A stretch of 64,000 bases of DNA from positions 343,501 through 407,500 of the forward strand of contig CAUYUJ010019882.1 in assembly GCA_963575745.1 (NCBI GenBank), given 5' to 3'. Position 1 is the first letter of the stretch, and each line of letters opens with the position of its first letter. This stretch comes from Prorocentrum cordatum (Eukaryota; Sar; Dinophyceae; Prorocentrales; Prorocentraceae). This document shows, piece by piece, positions 11,192 through 26,998 of the stretch. The translations under genes were made by a program, and so were the position numbers. A model generated the notes under the pieces. It saw only the letters and a program-made list of their open reading frames with translations. It was not told the DNA's origin and did not search any database.

Positions 11192-11697
11192 TATAGGGAG
11201 GGCTCGGGCCGCGGACGACGAATGAGCGGAGCCGCGTCCGGCCGTGGGGATGCACCCCCCCCCGGGCCCGAGCAGCGGCTCTCGGCGAGGAGCGCCGCGC
11301 CCCGGGCCAGCCACTTCGGCCTGGAAGGGGCGGGCGGGGGTCGTCTGTGCAGGGAGCGCTGCGGGCAGCACCGCCGAGCCGCCGTGAGGCCCCTCGATGC
11401 GCGGGAGCGCGCTGTGCCCCAATAGCGGCACTGCGCGGCGCCCCGGTGGCGCTCGGCTTTCCCGCGCGCGGCCAAGCCGAGGAGCTCGGCCGCGCGCTTC
11501 GGCCTGCCGCGGGGCAGCCGACCGGCCGCAGAGCCGGAGGGCGTGGTGGAGCAGTGTCGTAGAACTCCCTCCTATCCTTCGCACTCTGGAATCGCGCACT
11601 TCCTTGCTCCGCCTCCGCCTCTCCCGATCCCATCCTCTCAAAAGCGGTCCTTGACCCTCATTGGGTCCACCCTGGCCAGCTTCTCGTCCGTCCCGGA
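11192..11697. other. GC-rich DNA, no gene recognised
   Basis: Very high GC with open frames on both strands. No domain recognised. Confidence 0.4.
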
Positions 11698-11728
11698 CAA
11701 TGATGATGGTGGTGATGATGATGATGCT

Positions 11729-11759
<31 letters not shown>

Positions 11760-12430
11760 ATCGTGATGGTGATGGTTTTGAAGATGGTGATGATGATTCG
11801 AAGATCATGGTGATGGTGCTGGTGATGATGGCGGTGATGATGATGATGATGATCATGATGTTGATGTTGATGATGATAGTGATGATGACGAGGATGATGA
11901 GTATGATGGTGATGGTGATTATGATTATGATGGTGATGATGGTGGTGATGATGAGGATAGCGATGATGATGGTGATGATGCTGATGATGATGCGCATGAT
12001 GGTGGTGATGCTGACGATGATGGTGATGATGGTGATAGTGAAGAAGATGATGGTGGAGATGGTGGTGATGATGGCGATGAGTATGATGATGATGATGAGG
12101 ATGATGCTCATGATGGGATGGGGATGAGAATGGGGATGGGGATGGGGATAGTGATGATGATGGTGGTGATGATGATGATGCTGATTATGATGCTGATGCT
12201 GCTGATGATGATGATGATGGTGGTGTTGGTGGTGATGGTGGTGGTGATGGTGATGCTGGTGGTTATGATGATGATGATGATGTTGATGATGATGATGCTG
12301 ATACTGATGATGATGCTGATGATGATGATGATGACGATGATGATGATGACGATGATGATGATGATGGTGATGGTGATGGTGATGGTGATGGTGATGATGA
12401 TGATGATGATGATGATGCTGATGCTGATGC

Positions 12431-12495
<65 letters not shown>

Positions 12496-12502
12496 CTCTG
12501 AT
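11698..12502 (+). repeat. (ATG/GAT)n array, ~800 bp
   Basis: Imperfect GAT/ATG triplets throughout, nearly perfect at 12400-12495. Minus-strand frames read poly-His or poly-Ile, a product of the repeat. Confidence 0.95.
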
Positions 12503-12850
12503 GATGTTTCTCCAGGATCTCCAAGGGGAGCCAGCGCACCCCTCACGAAGCCCAGGGGGCCCCGGGGGCCCCAAAACGGAGCGAAGAGCTGGGGGCACCT
12601 TGGGCCAGGGGCATCTGGAGCCACCCCCGATCGTCTCAGCTCGTCCTCTGGCGGCAACGGCAGCCCCCCGCAAGGCTCCTCCGCTGGGGCGCCCGCGGAC
12701 GAGTCCCCACTGCCGTCCGGCGCCGCCTCCCCGGGCGCGGCCTCGCTGCCGGCGGGCGCGGGCTCTGCGTCGCCGGGCGGGGCCTGCGTGCTGTACCAGC
12801 CCGCCTGGGCGGCAGTGGCCTGGGGAGGGGGGCGGCTGGCGGCCGCCGTG
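12503..12850 (-). other. Candidate GC-rich exon (Pro/Ala/Glu-rich)
   Basis: The minus-strand frame reads acidic, Pro/Ala-rich sequence (e.g. PAPAGSEAAPGEAAPDGSGD), with high third-position GC, ending at the triplet array. It could be a disordered protein segment; no domain. Low confidence because composition alone can produce such frames. Confidence 0.25.
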
Positions 12851-13035
12851 GGCGGGGAGTGGGCGCTGCGGGGACAGCTGCCAGAGGGCAGCCGGGAGGG
12901 GAGCCCTCCTCGGCATGGCCTCGCATTGCATCCTGGCCCAGCCCTCCTCGGACACAGCTCTGGCGAGTGGGAGGAAATGGCCCGGGGAGGGGGGAGGGGG
13001 GGAGGGAGGGAGGGGGGGGAACAGTCGGACCTATC
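12851..13035. other. GC/purine-rich spacer
   Basis: Ends in a GGGA-rich run at 12980-13020. Nothing else seen. Confidence 0.4.
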
Positions 13036-13215
13036 CAGAAGGACATATCTCAAGAACGCGAGGCCCCCCGCTGGCCAAAGCACACAGAACATCCAAGGGT
13101 ACCCTCCCCAGGGGGCACAAGAACCTCCAACAAGCACGAAGGACATTAGAGTACCCTCCCCGAACCGACCTCGGTCTTACAACTCGGTCCGACCGCACGG
13201 TCGGCAAGGTGGGAG
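13036..13215 (+). repeat. Dispersed repeat G, copy 1
   Basis: The block CAAGAACGCGAGGCCCCCCG, then ACATCCAAGGGTACCCTCCCC, then CACAAGAACCTCCAACAAGCACGAAG (read in parts), matches 56095-56450, where the same motifs occur in the same order and orientation. Identity is moderate. Function unknown. Confidence 0.7.
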
Positions 13216-13559
13216 TACTGGTATGCAACCCAACCTCATACCCCTCCCCCCTCCTTTCGCAAGGGGCTCCCAACGGGCCGCAGGAGGCACCGGCAGCTCG
13301 CAGGATGCACCTTGGGAGCACCGGGAGGCGCTCCCACTAGGGGGCTATACCGGCATCCCCTCCTGATCAGAGCGGCGGGAGGGGGGGAGGGAGGGCTGTA
13401 CCCAGGCCGGCCGTCGCCAATGCCCAGGTGGGCGGTCGCCTGGGCCCCCGCCCAGGAGCCGAGAACTAGGTCCCCTCCCGAAGAGCGCTCACAGCCGGTC
13501 GTGTGCTGTAGCCGGGACCTGCTGCCGATGCGCCTGGCCCCGATGGGCACCAGGTCTAA
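13216..13559. other. No gene recognised
   Basis: GC-rich DNA without a repeat unit or coding signature. Confidence 0.4.
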
Positions 13560-13885
13560 AGCGGGGAGGGAGGAGAGGAGGGAGCGAGGAGGAAGAGAGG
13601 CGAGACGAGGATGGAGGAGGCAAGGAAGAGGAGGAGGGAGGAGGGACGAGGAATGAGGAGGAAGGGGAGGAGGGGAAGGTGGAGAAGCAGGAGGAATAGG
13701 CGGAGGTGGGAGGAGGAAGCAGGAAGCAGGGAAGAACGAGGGAGACAGAGAGGGAGGAACATGAGAAGGAAAAGGGGGGTGGAGGAGCAGGAGGAATATG
13801 CGGAGGTGGGAGGAGGAAGCAGGAAGCAGGGAAGAACGAGGGAGACAGAGAGGGAGGAACATGAGAAGGAAAAGGGGGAAACGAT
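13560..13885 (+). repeat. Purine-rich block with a 100-bp tandem duplication
   Basis: The 100-bp unit starting GAGGAATAGGCGGAGGTGGG at 13691 repeats at 13791 with only a few differences. G/A-rich throughout. Confidence 0.9.
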
Positions 13886-14039
13886 TGCCTGTAAAGAAAG
13901 GTTTGCCGTTTGGGCGCGCTGAGTCACCGGCGAAAAGGTGCGCTTGTTTCTCTGCCCCGGCCCGCACAGAGCTCCATACACTCATGTGGGCAATGCTGAA
14001 AAACCGATGACATGAATCACGGAGTCACGAACTACCAAT

Positions 14040-14320
14040 GAAATTTCCAAGAAGCGCCAAAACTGGCCAAGAGGACCCCGAAGGGTAGCAAGAGGGCTCC
14101 CATACGCCCAAGAGGCCCTCCAGACGGGCCGAGAAACCGCGAAACGCCCCACGAGGGTCCTAAGGGGCCAGGATTGTAGCGATCTCGTTGTTCATGGCTT
14201 CCAACGCTACAAGACGGCCCTCGAGGGCCCCAAGATCCCCCCAAGAAAGCCCAAGAGGTCCCCAAGATGCCCTAAGACGGCCCAACAGGGCCCCAAGAAG
14301 GCTCCCAAAGGGGGAGCCCA
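14040..14320 (+). repeat. CCAAGAGG-type degenerate minisatellite (locus 1)
   Basis: Repeated CCAAGAxGGCCC words at roughly 13-15 bp spacing. The same texture recurs at 48340-48645, 60905-61090 and 63640-64000. Confidence 0.75.
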
Positions 14321-14984
14321 AAATGACATTTCGAGCTTGTTCCCCAACGATGGTCCTCCACTGATGGGTTTCTAACCAAAAACGCTTCCAAACAAACTCC
14401 GTTAGAAACGGAACAGTATTTAATGGCAACGGAGCAGGTTCCCAGATCTTGAAGGTTCCTGTGGGATTTGAATAAGACCTGGACGGAATCTCAATAGAGC
14501 CGGGGCAGGTCCCAGCTCCAAGCACATCCTGCTGACACTTCTGATATGCGTGCGTGGCAGTTGTCCAAAAAACATGTTATGAAAACGCATACAGTTGTTA
14601 CATATTGGGGTCTTTGCCAGGAAGCCATGTGCAAACACAGCTATTACTGATATGGTTGGGTTTTCTGTGGACGGGCGCCCCTGATCCTCCTGCTCCTCCA
14701 ACCTCCTTGCACCGCGTCCCCATCCAGAGAAACATGAGCATAATATGAATACCTGTGGTTTTGACCAGGTGTCGTTCCGAACACTTACACACATTAGGGA
14801 CATCTGTGTTTCCGCATGGCATCCTTACCGACGTCTTCAATCAACTCCGGAAAATCTGTGTTAGCACAGGGTTTGCCTACGCCGTTACTTCTCATCCCTC
14901 CTCCCATATTCCTGCTCCTGCTGCTGCGCGCTACCGGTCTAACCTTGTCCTCCTCCCCCTTCTCATCCACATCCCCATCCTCCT
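14321..14984. other. No gene recognised
   Basis: AT-richer DNA. At about 14440-14520 it has one diverged unit of the ~70-bp repeat that follows. Confidence 0.4.
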
Positions 14985-15480
14985 GGATATGGGAGCTGCT
15001 CCGCTTCTATTCAGGTCCGATTAGAGACCGATTCACATTCACTAGGAATCCTCTGGATCTGGGATCTGCTCCGAGCCGATGACATCCGATCAGAACATCA
15101 TCTAATTCAACAGGATTTGCTTGGATCTGCGACCTTCTCTGTTTCTGCTGAGATCCAGTCCGAATCCGATGCACATCCAATAGAAATCCTGGATCAAGGA
15201 TCTGGCCCGTTGCCATTGAAGTCTGGTAGAGTCCGACTCAAACTCTATATGGGTCCTCTGGATCTAAGATCTTTTACGTTTCAAAAAGAGTTTGTTTAGA
15301 AGCACGTCTGCTTAGAAACCCATCTGGATTCAAAAGAAACCCTCTGGATCTAGGACCACTTCCCGTCCCCATTGAAATCGCATCCAGATTCGAATCACAT
15401 CCAGTAGAAACCCTCTGGATCTGGGATCTGCCCCGCTGCGGCTGAAAGCAGAACAGCATCCTATCCAAATTCAGTAGGGA
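14985..15480 (+). repeat. ~70-bp tandem repeat with CCTCTGGATCTGGGATCTG core
   Basis: Core words occur near 15051, 15117, 15186, 15254, 15341 and 15412. Flanking words CATCCAGATTCGAATC and AGTAGAAACCCTCTGG are shared. Six to seven degenerate units. Confidence 0.8.
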
Positions 15481-15485
15481 TCCTT

Positions 15486-16112
15486 CCTCCTCCTCCTCCT
15501 CCTCCTCCGTCGTTATCTTCCTCCTCATAAGACAAAGCAGCAGCGTCAGCCGCAGGCGAAGACCATTATGAGGATGCCGCCAACGACAAATGAGGTAGAT
15601 GGCGGCCCCACTCCTCCTCCTCCTCCTCCTCCTCCTTCTCCTCCTCTTCCTCATCGTCCTCTTCCTCCTCACCCCCCTCCTCCTCCTCCTCCTCCTCCTC
15701 CTCCTCCTCCTCGTCCTGTTCCTCCTCCTCCTCGTCCTCCTTCGCCTCCTCCTCGTCTTCCTCGTCCTCCTCCTCCTCGTCCTCCTTCTCCTCCTCCTCG
15801 TCCTCCTCGTCCTCATCCTCCTCCTCGTCCTCGTGCCTCGTGCTGCTCCTCCTCCTGCTCCTCCTCCTCCGCCTCCTCATCATCATCAGCAGCATCATCA
15901 TCAGCATCAGCATCATCATCACCATTATCATCATCATCCTCAGCATCCTCCTCCTCCTCCTCCTCATCCTCATCCTCATCCTCATCATCATGATGATGAT
16001 GATGATGATCATCATCATCATCATCATCATCATCGTCATCATCATCATCATCATCATCATCCCCCTCCTCCTCCTCCCACCCCTCCTCCTCCTCTCCTCC
16101 TCCTTCTCTCAA
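15486..16112 (+). repeat. Pyrimidine (TCC)n grading into (CAT)n
   Basis: TCC/TCG triplets to about 15875, then CAT/ATC to about 16062, then TCC again. It includes a CATCATGATGATG switch near 15985-16010, where the array reverses strand polarity. Confidence 0.92.
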
Positions 16113-16284
16113 TGAGAGGACGGAGCACCAGCGGACGCAGCAGGCGAGAAAGCTGACGACGACGCCAAACAAGTAGCGGTTCAGAATATTAATCAGATTA
16201 TGATGCAGGAGAAGATGTACCATAAGCTCAAAAAGAGGCTAGCAAACATGTAATCATGTGGAGGGTCATGTGTATAGAGATACA

Positions 16285-16508
16285 CCTGGATTCTCTCTCT
16301 CTCTCTGTCCCCCTTCCTCTTCGTCTCTCTCTCTCTCTCTCTATATCCCTGTCTCTCTATCACTCTCTAGAGCTCTCCCTCTTCATCTCTCCCTCACTCC
16401 CCACTTCTCGTTCCCTCTCGATCTCTCTCTCTCTCTCTCGCTCTCTCTCTCTCCTCTCCCTGCCTCTCTTTTTGTTTCTTTTGTATTTCTCTCTCTCTCA
16501 CTCTTAGA
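16285..16508 (+). repeat. (TC)n dinucleotide-rich tract
   Basis: Imperfect CT/TC repeats over about 220 bp with short interruptions. Confidence 0.9.
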
Positions 16509-16944
16509 CTCCCCCTCTCTTCCCCATCCGCCCGTCGCGCCGTATCTCAAAAACACCAGGACAAAGATGGGGAGACATATAAACTTATCCTGGCGACCGG
16601 CCCAATCAGAATGCAACTGCGAACCCCGCAAGGCCGGCAAACGAAGGAGGGGGAAGGGCAAACCACGAATCACGTCGGATACGGCACCCTTTTCCTAGGC
16701 AGCGCGGCGCGCGCCGCAAAAACATGACGGAGTACAGGGCAACGTGGACAGGTGAGGGCAGACGGATCAGGAGCTCCCTTCACTTACCAGCCTGGCATCG
16801 CCTCATCACGATGGCGATCTTCGGGATTTCCTCAGTTTCTGAGGGTGTATCCCTAAGATAGCCATCTCCTTTTAGCGTGTCAATCTGAAGGGTAGGGATA
16901 GGTTCGAGGCTGGTGATTCAGGGCGTGGAACGCGATCAGCGAAA
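16509..16944. other. No gene recognised
   Basis: It begins with CGCCGTATCTCAAAAACACCAGGAC, which loosely resembles dispersed repeat G. No coding signature. Confidence 0.4.
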
Positions 16945-17292
16945 TCGGTGTGCCAAGGTGTCGGGGCGGCCGCCATGCGAACCCTTCCAGCAGGACCTCC
17001 AGTGAAGCTCCCACCGTGTCCGGACAACATGAACATGTGCGGCAGGGGTTCGTGCAACGCTTGACAACTGGAGCTCCTGGTGGAGTTACTTACGGGGAAA
17101 CGAAGCGCGCGAGAGGTGTGCCGAAACATACGGCGGGGACGCACACGAACGCAGCCACTGGGGCCTTCGGTGGGGCTCCCTCAGGGGCCACGAAAACGTA
17201 TGAGGGGTGTGCCGAATATGTGCGACGGGCCCATGCGAACGCAGCCAGTGGGGCCTTCGGCGAGGCTCCCTTTGTCGCGCGACGCGTGTGAC
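16945..17292 (-). repeat. Satellite A, inverted copy (~4 units)
   Basis: Units with GGGGCCTTCGGTGGGGCTCC and GCCACGAAAACGTATGAGGG are the reverse complement of the satellite at 1393-2190, spaced 75-85 bp. Confidence 0.85.
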
Positions 17293-17324
17293 GGGTGTGA
17301 CGGCATTTGACAGATGATGGTCTT

Positions 17325-17545
17325 AGGGCGGATGCTGCTGCTGATGATGATGCAATTCAAACTGATGATGATGATACTGAACATGATGGTGGTAATGTTA
17401 GGGATGGAAATTGTAATGATGATGGTGATGATGATGCGGATAATGATGGCAATGGTGTCGACGACGATGGTGATGATGACGTGTGTACTGATGAAGATGA
17501 TGAAAGTGATGGAGCTGATCATGATTATGTTAATGATGACAGGGG
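17325..17545 (+). repeat. Degenerate (GAT)n array
   Basis: Imperfect GATGATGATG words over 220 bp, directly after the inverted satellite A. The same pairing of satellite A with a CAT/ATG array is seen at 1085-2190. Confidence 0.85.
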
Positions 17546-17834
17546 TGGAGGGGAAGCAGCAGGGAGAAGAGAAAATGGGGTGGGATGCGGGCGCTGCAAT
17601 TAAAAAGCGACGGCCCAAGACCACAGGACGGTTGGGACAAAATGCACCGCCGCAGTGCAAGAACTTTCTCTGGTCAGCGGCCACAAGAGGAGTCAGGCGG
17701 AGGTCGGGCAGCGGAGGGCCGCGCAGGGGCACATATAGGCACGAGGAGAAGACAACGCGCCGACGCGCGAGGCGGCCAGAGAGGCTGGAATAGCGAGGAA
17801 CTGGCTCAAGCTTGGAACGTGGGAGGCCAGTAAA
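17546..17834. other. No gene recognised
   Basis: Short GC-rich spacer between two triplet arrays. Confidence 0.4.
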
Positions 17835-21892
<4,058 letters not shown>

Positions 21893-21941
21893 TAGTAGGT
21901 GTACTAATAAGACGCGTAGAAATAGCAGGCCCAGGTGTACC

Positions 21942-22072
21942 TCAAAAGGCGGCCCCGCCGGAGGCCGCCTGCGCCAGAATCCCCGCGGCCACGCCCTCCG
22001 CCGCGCGCAGCAGCCCGCAGCGCGTCGCCGCCACGCTCCAGGTGCGCAACTGCCCCGGCGCGGCCTCTCTGC
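21942..22072 (-). other. Candidate terminal exon
   Basis: The minus-strand frame reads REAAPGQLRTWSVAATRCGL, then LLRAAEGVAAGILAQAASGG, then AAF and a stop at 21942. Third-position GC is about 90%. A pyrimidine-rich run ending in GGGCAG at about 22073 could be the acceptor. Alanine-rich helix; family unknown. Confidence 0.33.
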
Positions 22073-22264
22073 CCGCGGGGACGGCGAGGCAAATGGCAAC
22101 GATGACGACGACGTGCGGCGACGACGGCAACGGAACGCCCGTGACGACGACAAACGACGGCCGACGAAGACGTGCGACGACAGCGGCACTGGAAAGGCCA
22201 ACGGCGACGGCAAACGACGCCGACAGATGGCGACGGCATAGTGACGACGGCATAGTAACGACGG

Positions 22265-22341
22265 CATGAAACGTCGACGACGACAGACAACGACGACGAC
22301 GACAAAAACAGATGACGACGGACGACGCACGACGGACGACG

Positions 22342-22391
<50 letters not shown>

Positions 22392-22402
22392 ACGACGACG
22401 AC
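22265..22402 (+). repeat. (GAC)n array
   Basis: A mostly perfect GAC run at 22345-22392, preceded by imperfect ACGACGGC units from about 22100. Confidence 0.92.
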
Positions 22403-22499
22403 GGGGAAAGAGGAGATGGGGGTGCTGGGCCCCGGCCCCTGGCGGCTGCCAGGAGCCTCTGGGGCATGCCACGAGGGCTCCAGGGCCCTCTCTGGAACA

Positions 22500-22606
22500 G
22501 AAAGAGGAGGAGGATGAGGAGGAGGAGGAGGAGGCGGAGGAGGCGGAGGAGGAGGAGGAGGAGGAGGGGATGAGGAAGAGGAGGAGGAGGAAGAGGAGGA
22601 GGAGTA
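22500..22606 (+). repeat. (GGA)n array
   Basis: GGA/GGC/GAT triplets over about 105 bp, purine on the plus strand. Confidence 0.9.
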
Positions 22607-23018
22607 ACCAGGAGTAGCCACTGGGGACCGCGCCCCAAGACCTGGGCGAGCCTCAGCCAAGCAGAAGGAAGAGGCCACACTCACCTCACGGTGCAGCGCT
22701 GGCCGCCGCAGGGGCCCCCGGTGGGCATGGACGGCGACCTCGGGAAATACTGATAAGAGTATGCTGTCCTCTCTTCTGGCCATTGCTCGGACGTCCATTC
22801 CCTGTGTTCTTTTTGGTTTCGTGCGTGGTTTTTTCGCGAAATGATCAAGGATGCTTCTCGATGGTCCTCGCCGATGGACAAATGCACACGTCCGAGCGAT
22901 GCCAAGGTCTTGGACCTGACAGGAGGGCACCGCTTGGCAAGATGCCTGCCATCAACCGTGCCGCAAAAATCCACCAGGCATGCAGAGCGGCAGGGCCTCA
23001 TACGCCCAAAGCTGGACG
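22607..23018. other. No gene recognised
   Basis: Mixed DNA between two GGA arrays. Several short frames, none with a motif. Confidence 0.4.
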
Positions 23019-23122
23019 AGGAAGAGGGGGAGGAGGAGGAGGAGGAGGAGGGAGGAGGAGGAGGAGGAGGAGGAGGCGGAGGAGGAGGAGGAGGTTGAGG
23101 AGGAGGAGGAGGAGGAGGACCA
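23019..23122 (+). repeat. (GGA)n array
   Basis: About 100 bp of GGA with GAA/GGC variants. The repeat block continuing to 23420 resembles the reverse complement of 6740-6930. Confidence 0.9.
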
Positions 23123-23424
23123 GCGCGAAGCCAAGACTCACCGACGATGTTGGAAGAAACCCTCTCTCCAAGCTCACTCTTCAAAGGCCCCTAGAAGGGC
23201 TCAACTCCACTGGGGGAACTGCCTCGTTGAGAGACAACCCTGTGAGGACCCTGAAGCGTGCCGAAACTGCATCCTCAGGACTCCAACGCCACGGATCCAC
23301 CTGACTGTTGCGTCTTGACGATCTTGAATCGCGCCAGAACGCAATTCCTAGTAGTTCAACACCGCGAATCAACGTAACTGTTGCACGTTCACAACCCTGA
23401 ACCCGTCCAAACCACACTGTCTGG

Positions 23425-23760
23425 TACGTTGACCATCGGAGCCCTGAAACCCCTTCACTTTCTCATAACGAACTTGCGCGGCGCCAAAGCGAGAACCACA
23501 GCTTAAAAACGAACCGCCCGCAATCCGTGGCAAGTTGTATAACGAAAATGCACGGCGCTAAAGACTAAAGCGATTGCCACATGTTGAAAACGACCCGCCC
23601 GCAACCCGTGAAACTCTTGCACAATCATATGCCGAAAATTCGCGGCGCTGATGCGAGACCCACAGCTTGAGAACGACCCGCCCGGCACTCCGTGAAACTC
23701 TGTGGAACCTTTTGAAAGAATGTGCGCGGCGCTGAGGTGACAGGCACATTTTTAGAGGAA
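23425..23760 (-). repeat. Repeat family B, minus orientation, ~4 units
   Basis: GAACCGCCCGCAATCCGTGG and TGCGCGGCGCTGAGGYGA words repeat at about 81-95 bp. The reverse complement of the 6410-6670 unit. Confidence 0.88.
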
Positions 23761-23804
23761 AGAGAACGATGCACATACACCGATTCTGGCCAGGCCCACC
23801 CTGA

Positions 23805-23867
23805 GCCCAGGATCGGTGCATACGCCATCCTGCCTTGGCCAGGAGGGCACATGCACCGATCCTGGGC
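23805..23867. repeat. Perfect 17-bp inverted repeat, 29-nt spacer
   Basis: GCCCAGGATCGGTGCAT at 23805-23821 is the exact reverse complement of 23851-23867. Related words (CACCGATTCTGGCC, CCAAGATCGGTGCAGG) flank it, so it may be a rearranged short tandem repeat. Confidence 0.85.
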
Positions 23868-23977
23868 CCAGGATGGGCCAGGCCAAGATCGGTGCAGGTG
23901 CATAGTTCTCTTCGCCCGAATGTTGGAAACCACGCGCCCTCCATCTGTAAAGCTAGTCTGTGTTTAAGCCTCAAGGT

Positions 23978-24002
23978 TATATATATATATATATATATAT
24001 GA
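23978..24002. repeat. (AT)n microsatellite
   Basis: About 24 bp of AT. Confidence 0.9.
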
Positions 24003-24084
24003 AAAAACTAGAGCGTAACGCCCGGCCCGGCCTTTCGACCGGCCTCGGGGTGCGACAAGGAGGAGTTATCTATAAGGAAAAGGA

Positions 24085-24215
24085 ATGGAGGAGGAGGATG
24101 AGGAGGAGGAGGGACGGGAGGAGGAGGGATGGGAGGAGGAGGGGGAGGAGGAGGAGGAGGAGGGATGGGAGGAGAAGGGGGAGAAGGAGGAGGAGGAGGA
24201 GGAGGACCGCTAGGA
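24085..24215 (+). repeat. (GGA)n array with GGATGGGAGGA units
   Basis: Purine-rich, with GGGATGGGAGGAGG words repeated every ~20-35 bp. Confidence 0.9.
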
Positions 24216-26040
24216 GAACATGATGGGAGGGAGGTGAGGCGAAGGGGGAGGAGGACTGTTTGACCCAGGGGGCACGTCAGCCGCTCCGCGCCGACCGAGG
24301 CAGGGGATGGGGGAGGAGGACTAGGACGCGGGAGAAGAAGGGACATACGAGGACGATAAGGAGGACGAGAAGGAGGAGGAGAAGGATGAGGAGCAGAGTA
24401 TACCCGAGGAGGAGGAGAAAGGGCAGGAGGAGGAGGACTGAAGTGGACCCAAGATGCATCACCGATGCCGCAGTGCCTGGCCTCTCGCCGCAAGAGGCGC
24501 TCCCTCGGAAAGACTAGCACCCTACGTGACTGCCACGCGGGCCAGATGGCCCCGTCTTGAAGAGAGAAGCTGCCACTCCTGCTTCTGGCGCGCGAGGACT
24601 GCGACAAATAACAGGGGATACGTCGACCCCTATCCCAGACTTCGTGGGATTACAAAACGAACCAGAAATTGGGAGCCCAACCATGGGGTATACGAGGGGG
24701 GTGGACGTCCATCCTCGACAGGGGTGCGTCCGAATAGCCCCTGGGGGGGTATCCGGAGCGGTATCCGAGGGTCTCCCTTCTTTTCTTGGCCGCTTCTACT
24801 TTCGTCGAAAAGTCGAGGGCTGGGATAGAGCCATCGCCTGCGAACAAGGTGCACGCGATGTGACCACTGCGGAGCGCAACGAGGCACCCTCCCAGAGCGG
24901 CAACACGCAACGAACATGTCCCGAAGTACGCCCCAAAACATGAAACATGACTTGCGGGACGCTGTCCCAGACTCAGGCTGCAGCTGGGTCCGCGGCAGGA
25001 CGGTGTACACGTCTGCTCAGAGTTAAGAACGTTTAAGCTAAGAGAACCTACTTCACGCCAACGCATTTTGTTAGTCAGTTCGTCCAGGTCAAGATGCACG
25101 AGCGCTCAACGAAGAAAAGAAACTCCAAAAAAACGCCCAGGATCCAGTCCAGACTTGTGATATCCTTGCGCGGAATCTGGTGTTCATTAAAATTGGTGCG
25201 TTGTCTTCAGATGCCAGATGGGTGTATGATCATACACTTCAACGGGGTGTTCAGCGTGATCCATGATTTGAAGCAGTACAAGCCCCCAATATGTGCAACT
25301 GTTGCGCAAACTTGCGCTTCTGGCCATGAGCTTCGAGAATGTCCCGGGAGAGAGCTCCATTTTGAAAAGGAGCCGGCCTCTACACGTACGACCGTTGCAT
25401 ATGTAAAAGCTTCTGGTCTTTGAAATGAAAGGCTAGAATCACGCGCGCTTAGGTCCTGGTCGAACGCAACATGGGGTCCAGGCCCTTCAAATGTCGGCCG
25501 TCGGACCCCTCGAGGACACCTTGCACTCCAGCTGCACGTGACAGGGTTTGTCCTGAGCTGGACCTCCTCGCCATCGGTCCACAGCTCCAGTTGCGTGCCA
25601 GACGGGTGCTCGGCATGGGTCATCATGTGTATATGGAATTGCCGAAAACAAATGCACGAATTACGAGCGTGCTTAATTTTCAGCGCGTGCCAATGCAAAG
25701 GCGGGACACAATCGGCAAAACTTTCTGGGCTGATGCCCATGGGTGTGCGTCCGTGAGTGGGCGTCCTAACATTTGGCGGGTATACGGTTTCATGTTCTTC
25801 TGGACGCGTTTTGGGTGTCATCGGTCTGGCTTCGCTGGGCTGGACTCCCTGGGTGGAGCCCTTGCGGTTGCGTGTTTGGGGTGGTGGCATGGCGCCACCT
25901 GCTGCGCCCATGGTTCAATGTCTGCGACAGCCGGTCGGAAAGAAAGGCAAGGCCCATGTGCAAACATATCATTTGTTCAGAGTGAGGGGGCCGAACGGTC
26001 ATTCACTGTCCCTGGGTGCGTGGCTAAAGTGGAATTCCTC
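24216..26040. other. Low-repeat DNA, no gene recognised
   Basis: 1.8 kb without a triplet array. 24425-24530 resembles 55335-55470 (shared GGAAAGACKAGCACCCTACG), 25330-25420 is a diverged family B unit. Frames at 25471-26166 (+) and 25207-25911 (-) overlap extensively and show no domain, so neither is called. Confidence 0.45.
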
Positions 26041-26044
26041 GGTG

Positions 26045-26074
26045 CGGATTCGTGTTGTTGCTGTTGTTGTTGTT

Positions 26075-26105
<31 letters not shown>

Positions 26106-26111
26106 TTGTTC

Positions 26112-26148
<37 letters not shown>

Positions 26149-26165
26149 GTTTGTTGTTGTTGTTG
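26045..26165 (+). repeat. (TTG)n array
   Basis: GTT/TTG triplets with GTC variants over about 115 bp, forming the left border of repeat element D copy 1. Confidence 0.93.
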
Positions 26166-26998
26166 AACATTATTAATTCTAAAGAATAATTATTGTTGGG
26201 ACCCCTGGTGCGCGCCCCCCCGCCGCGCCTAGGCCGCAGCCTCATTTTCATAATTTTCGTGAGGAAGCCTCAGGCAAAACGATGTGATCCAGATCCGGTT
26301 GTTTTGTTGACGCCCGCTTTCCCTGTCAAAAACAATATAAAATGGCATGTCTTGTTCTAACATAACCAAACTTCAAGAAATCCTTTGCAACAAATGACAC
26401 GAAGTGCACACTCGCGCGCGCAAGATGAAATCCTTCCAAAACCTTAGTTTTCGTAGCGATTTTCACATAAAAACATGAAAAACCCAATGGTTTTTCAAAA
26501 AAAAAGCTTCAAAAATTCATCCCGCGCGCTCTTGCGGATTTCTTAGGAAACCCAATACTTTTTCAACATTTCTGTCAAACGGGCTCTTGCGAGCAACTGT
26601 TTCACGTGCTTCGAACTTCTGCAACAACGGTTGCGCGCCTGCCAGGGCCATCATCCCTGTCAAATAATACCATATGGGACACATTCGTTTTTTCTTCGCG
26701 CGCGCACGCCGAAATCTTCAATTGCAGGGGGAAAAGTCGTATACTAAGCTAGCTTACAGAAAATGTTACCACAACAAGTCATTGTACCCATGCGCCAGTG
26801 TAGTAGCCAAGGTCGTCCGCAGGCCACGAAGTGAGGTGTCCGAACGTCATAGGGCGGGAAGCTGGGTGTGGGTGGTGGCGAAGAGTCGTTTGGAAATGTG
26901 GTAGAGCTTGAACCGGCCCCCCCACAAAGTGGGGGTATTGCCCGCCTCCTATGAAAACCCTGGCACTGGTGAGAACGGAGTGTCCCCACGTGCTAGTA

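Noticed and set aside
11638-13146. Poly-histidine frame of 502 residues on the minus strand
   Set aside because: The His and Ile runs are the ATG array; only the GC-rich part at 12503-12850 is considered, and only weakly.
17800-17815. Possible spliced-leader relic (ACTGGCTCAAG)
   Set aside because: Only about 10 nt at the 3' end match; other GGCTCAAG words (53990, 54018, 63683) are equally short and expected by chance.
25207-26166. Two overlapping frames of 231-234 residues
   Set aside because: Opposite strands, no domain, one ends in TTG-array cysteines; neither is favoured.
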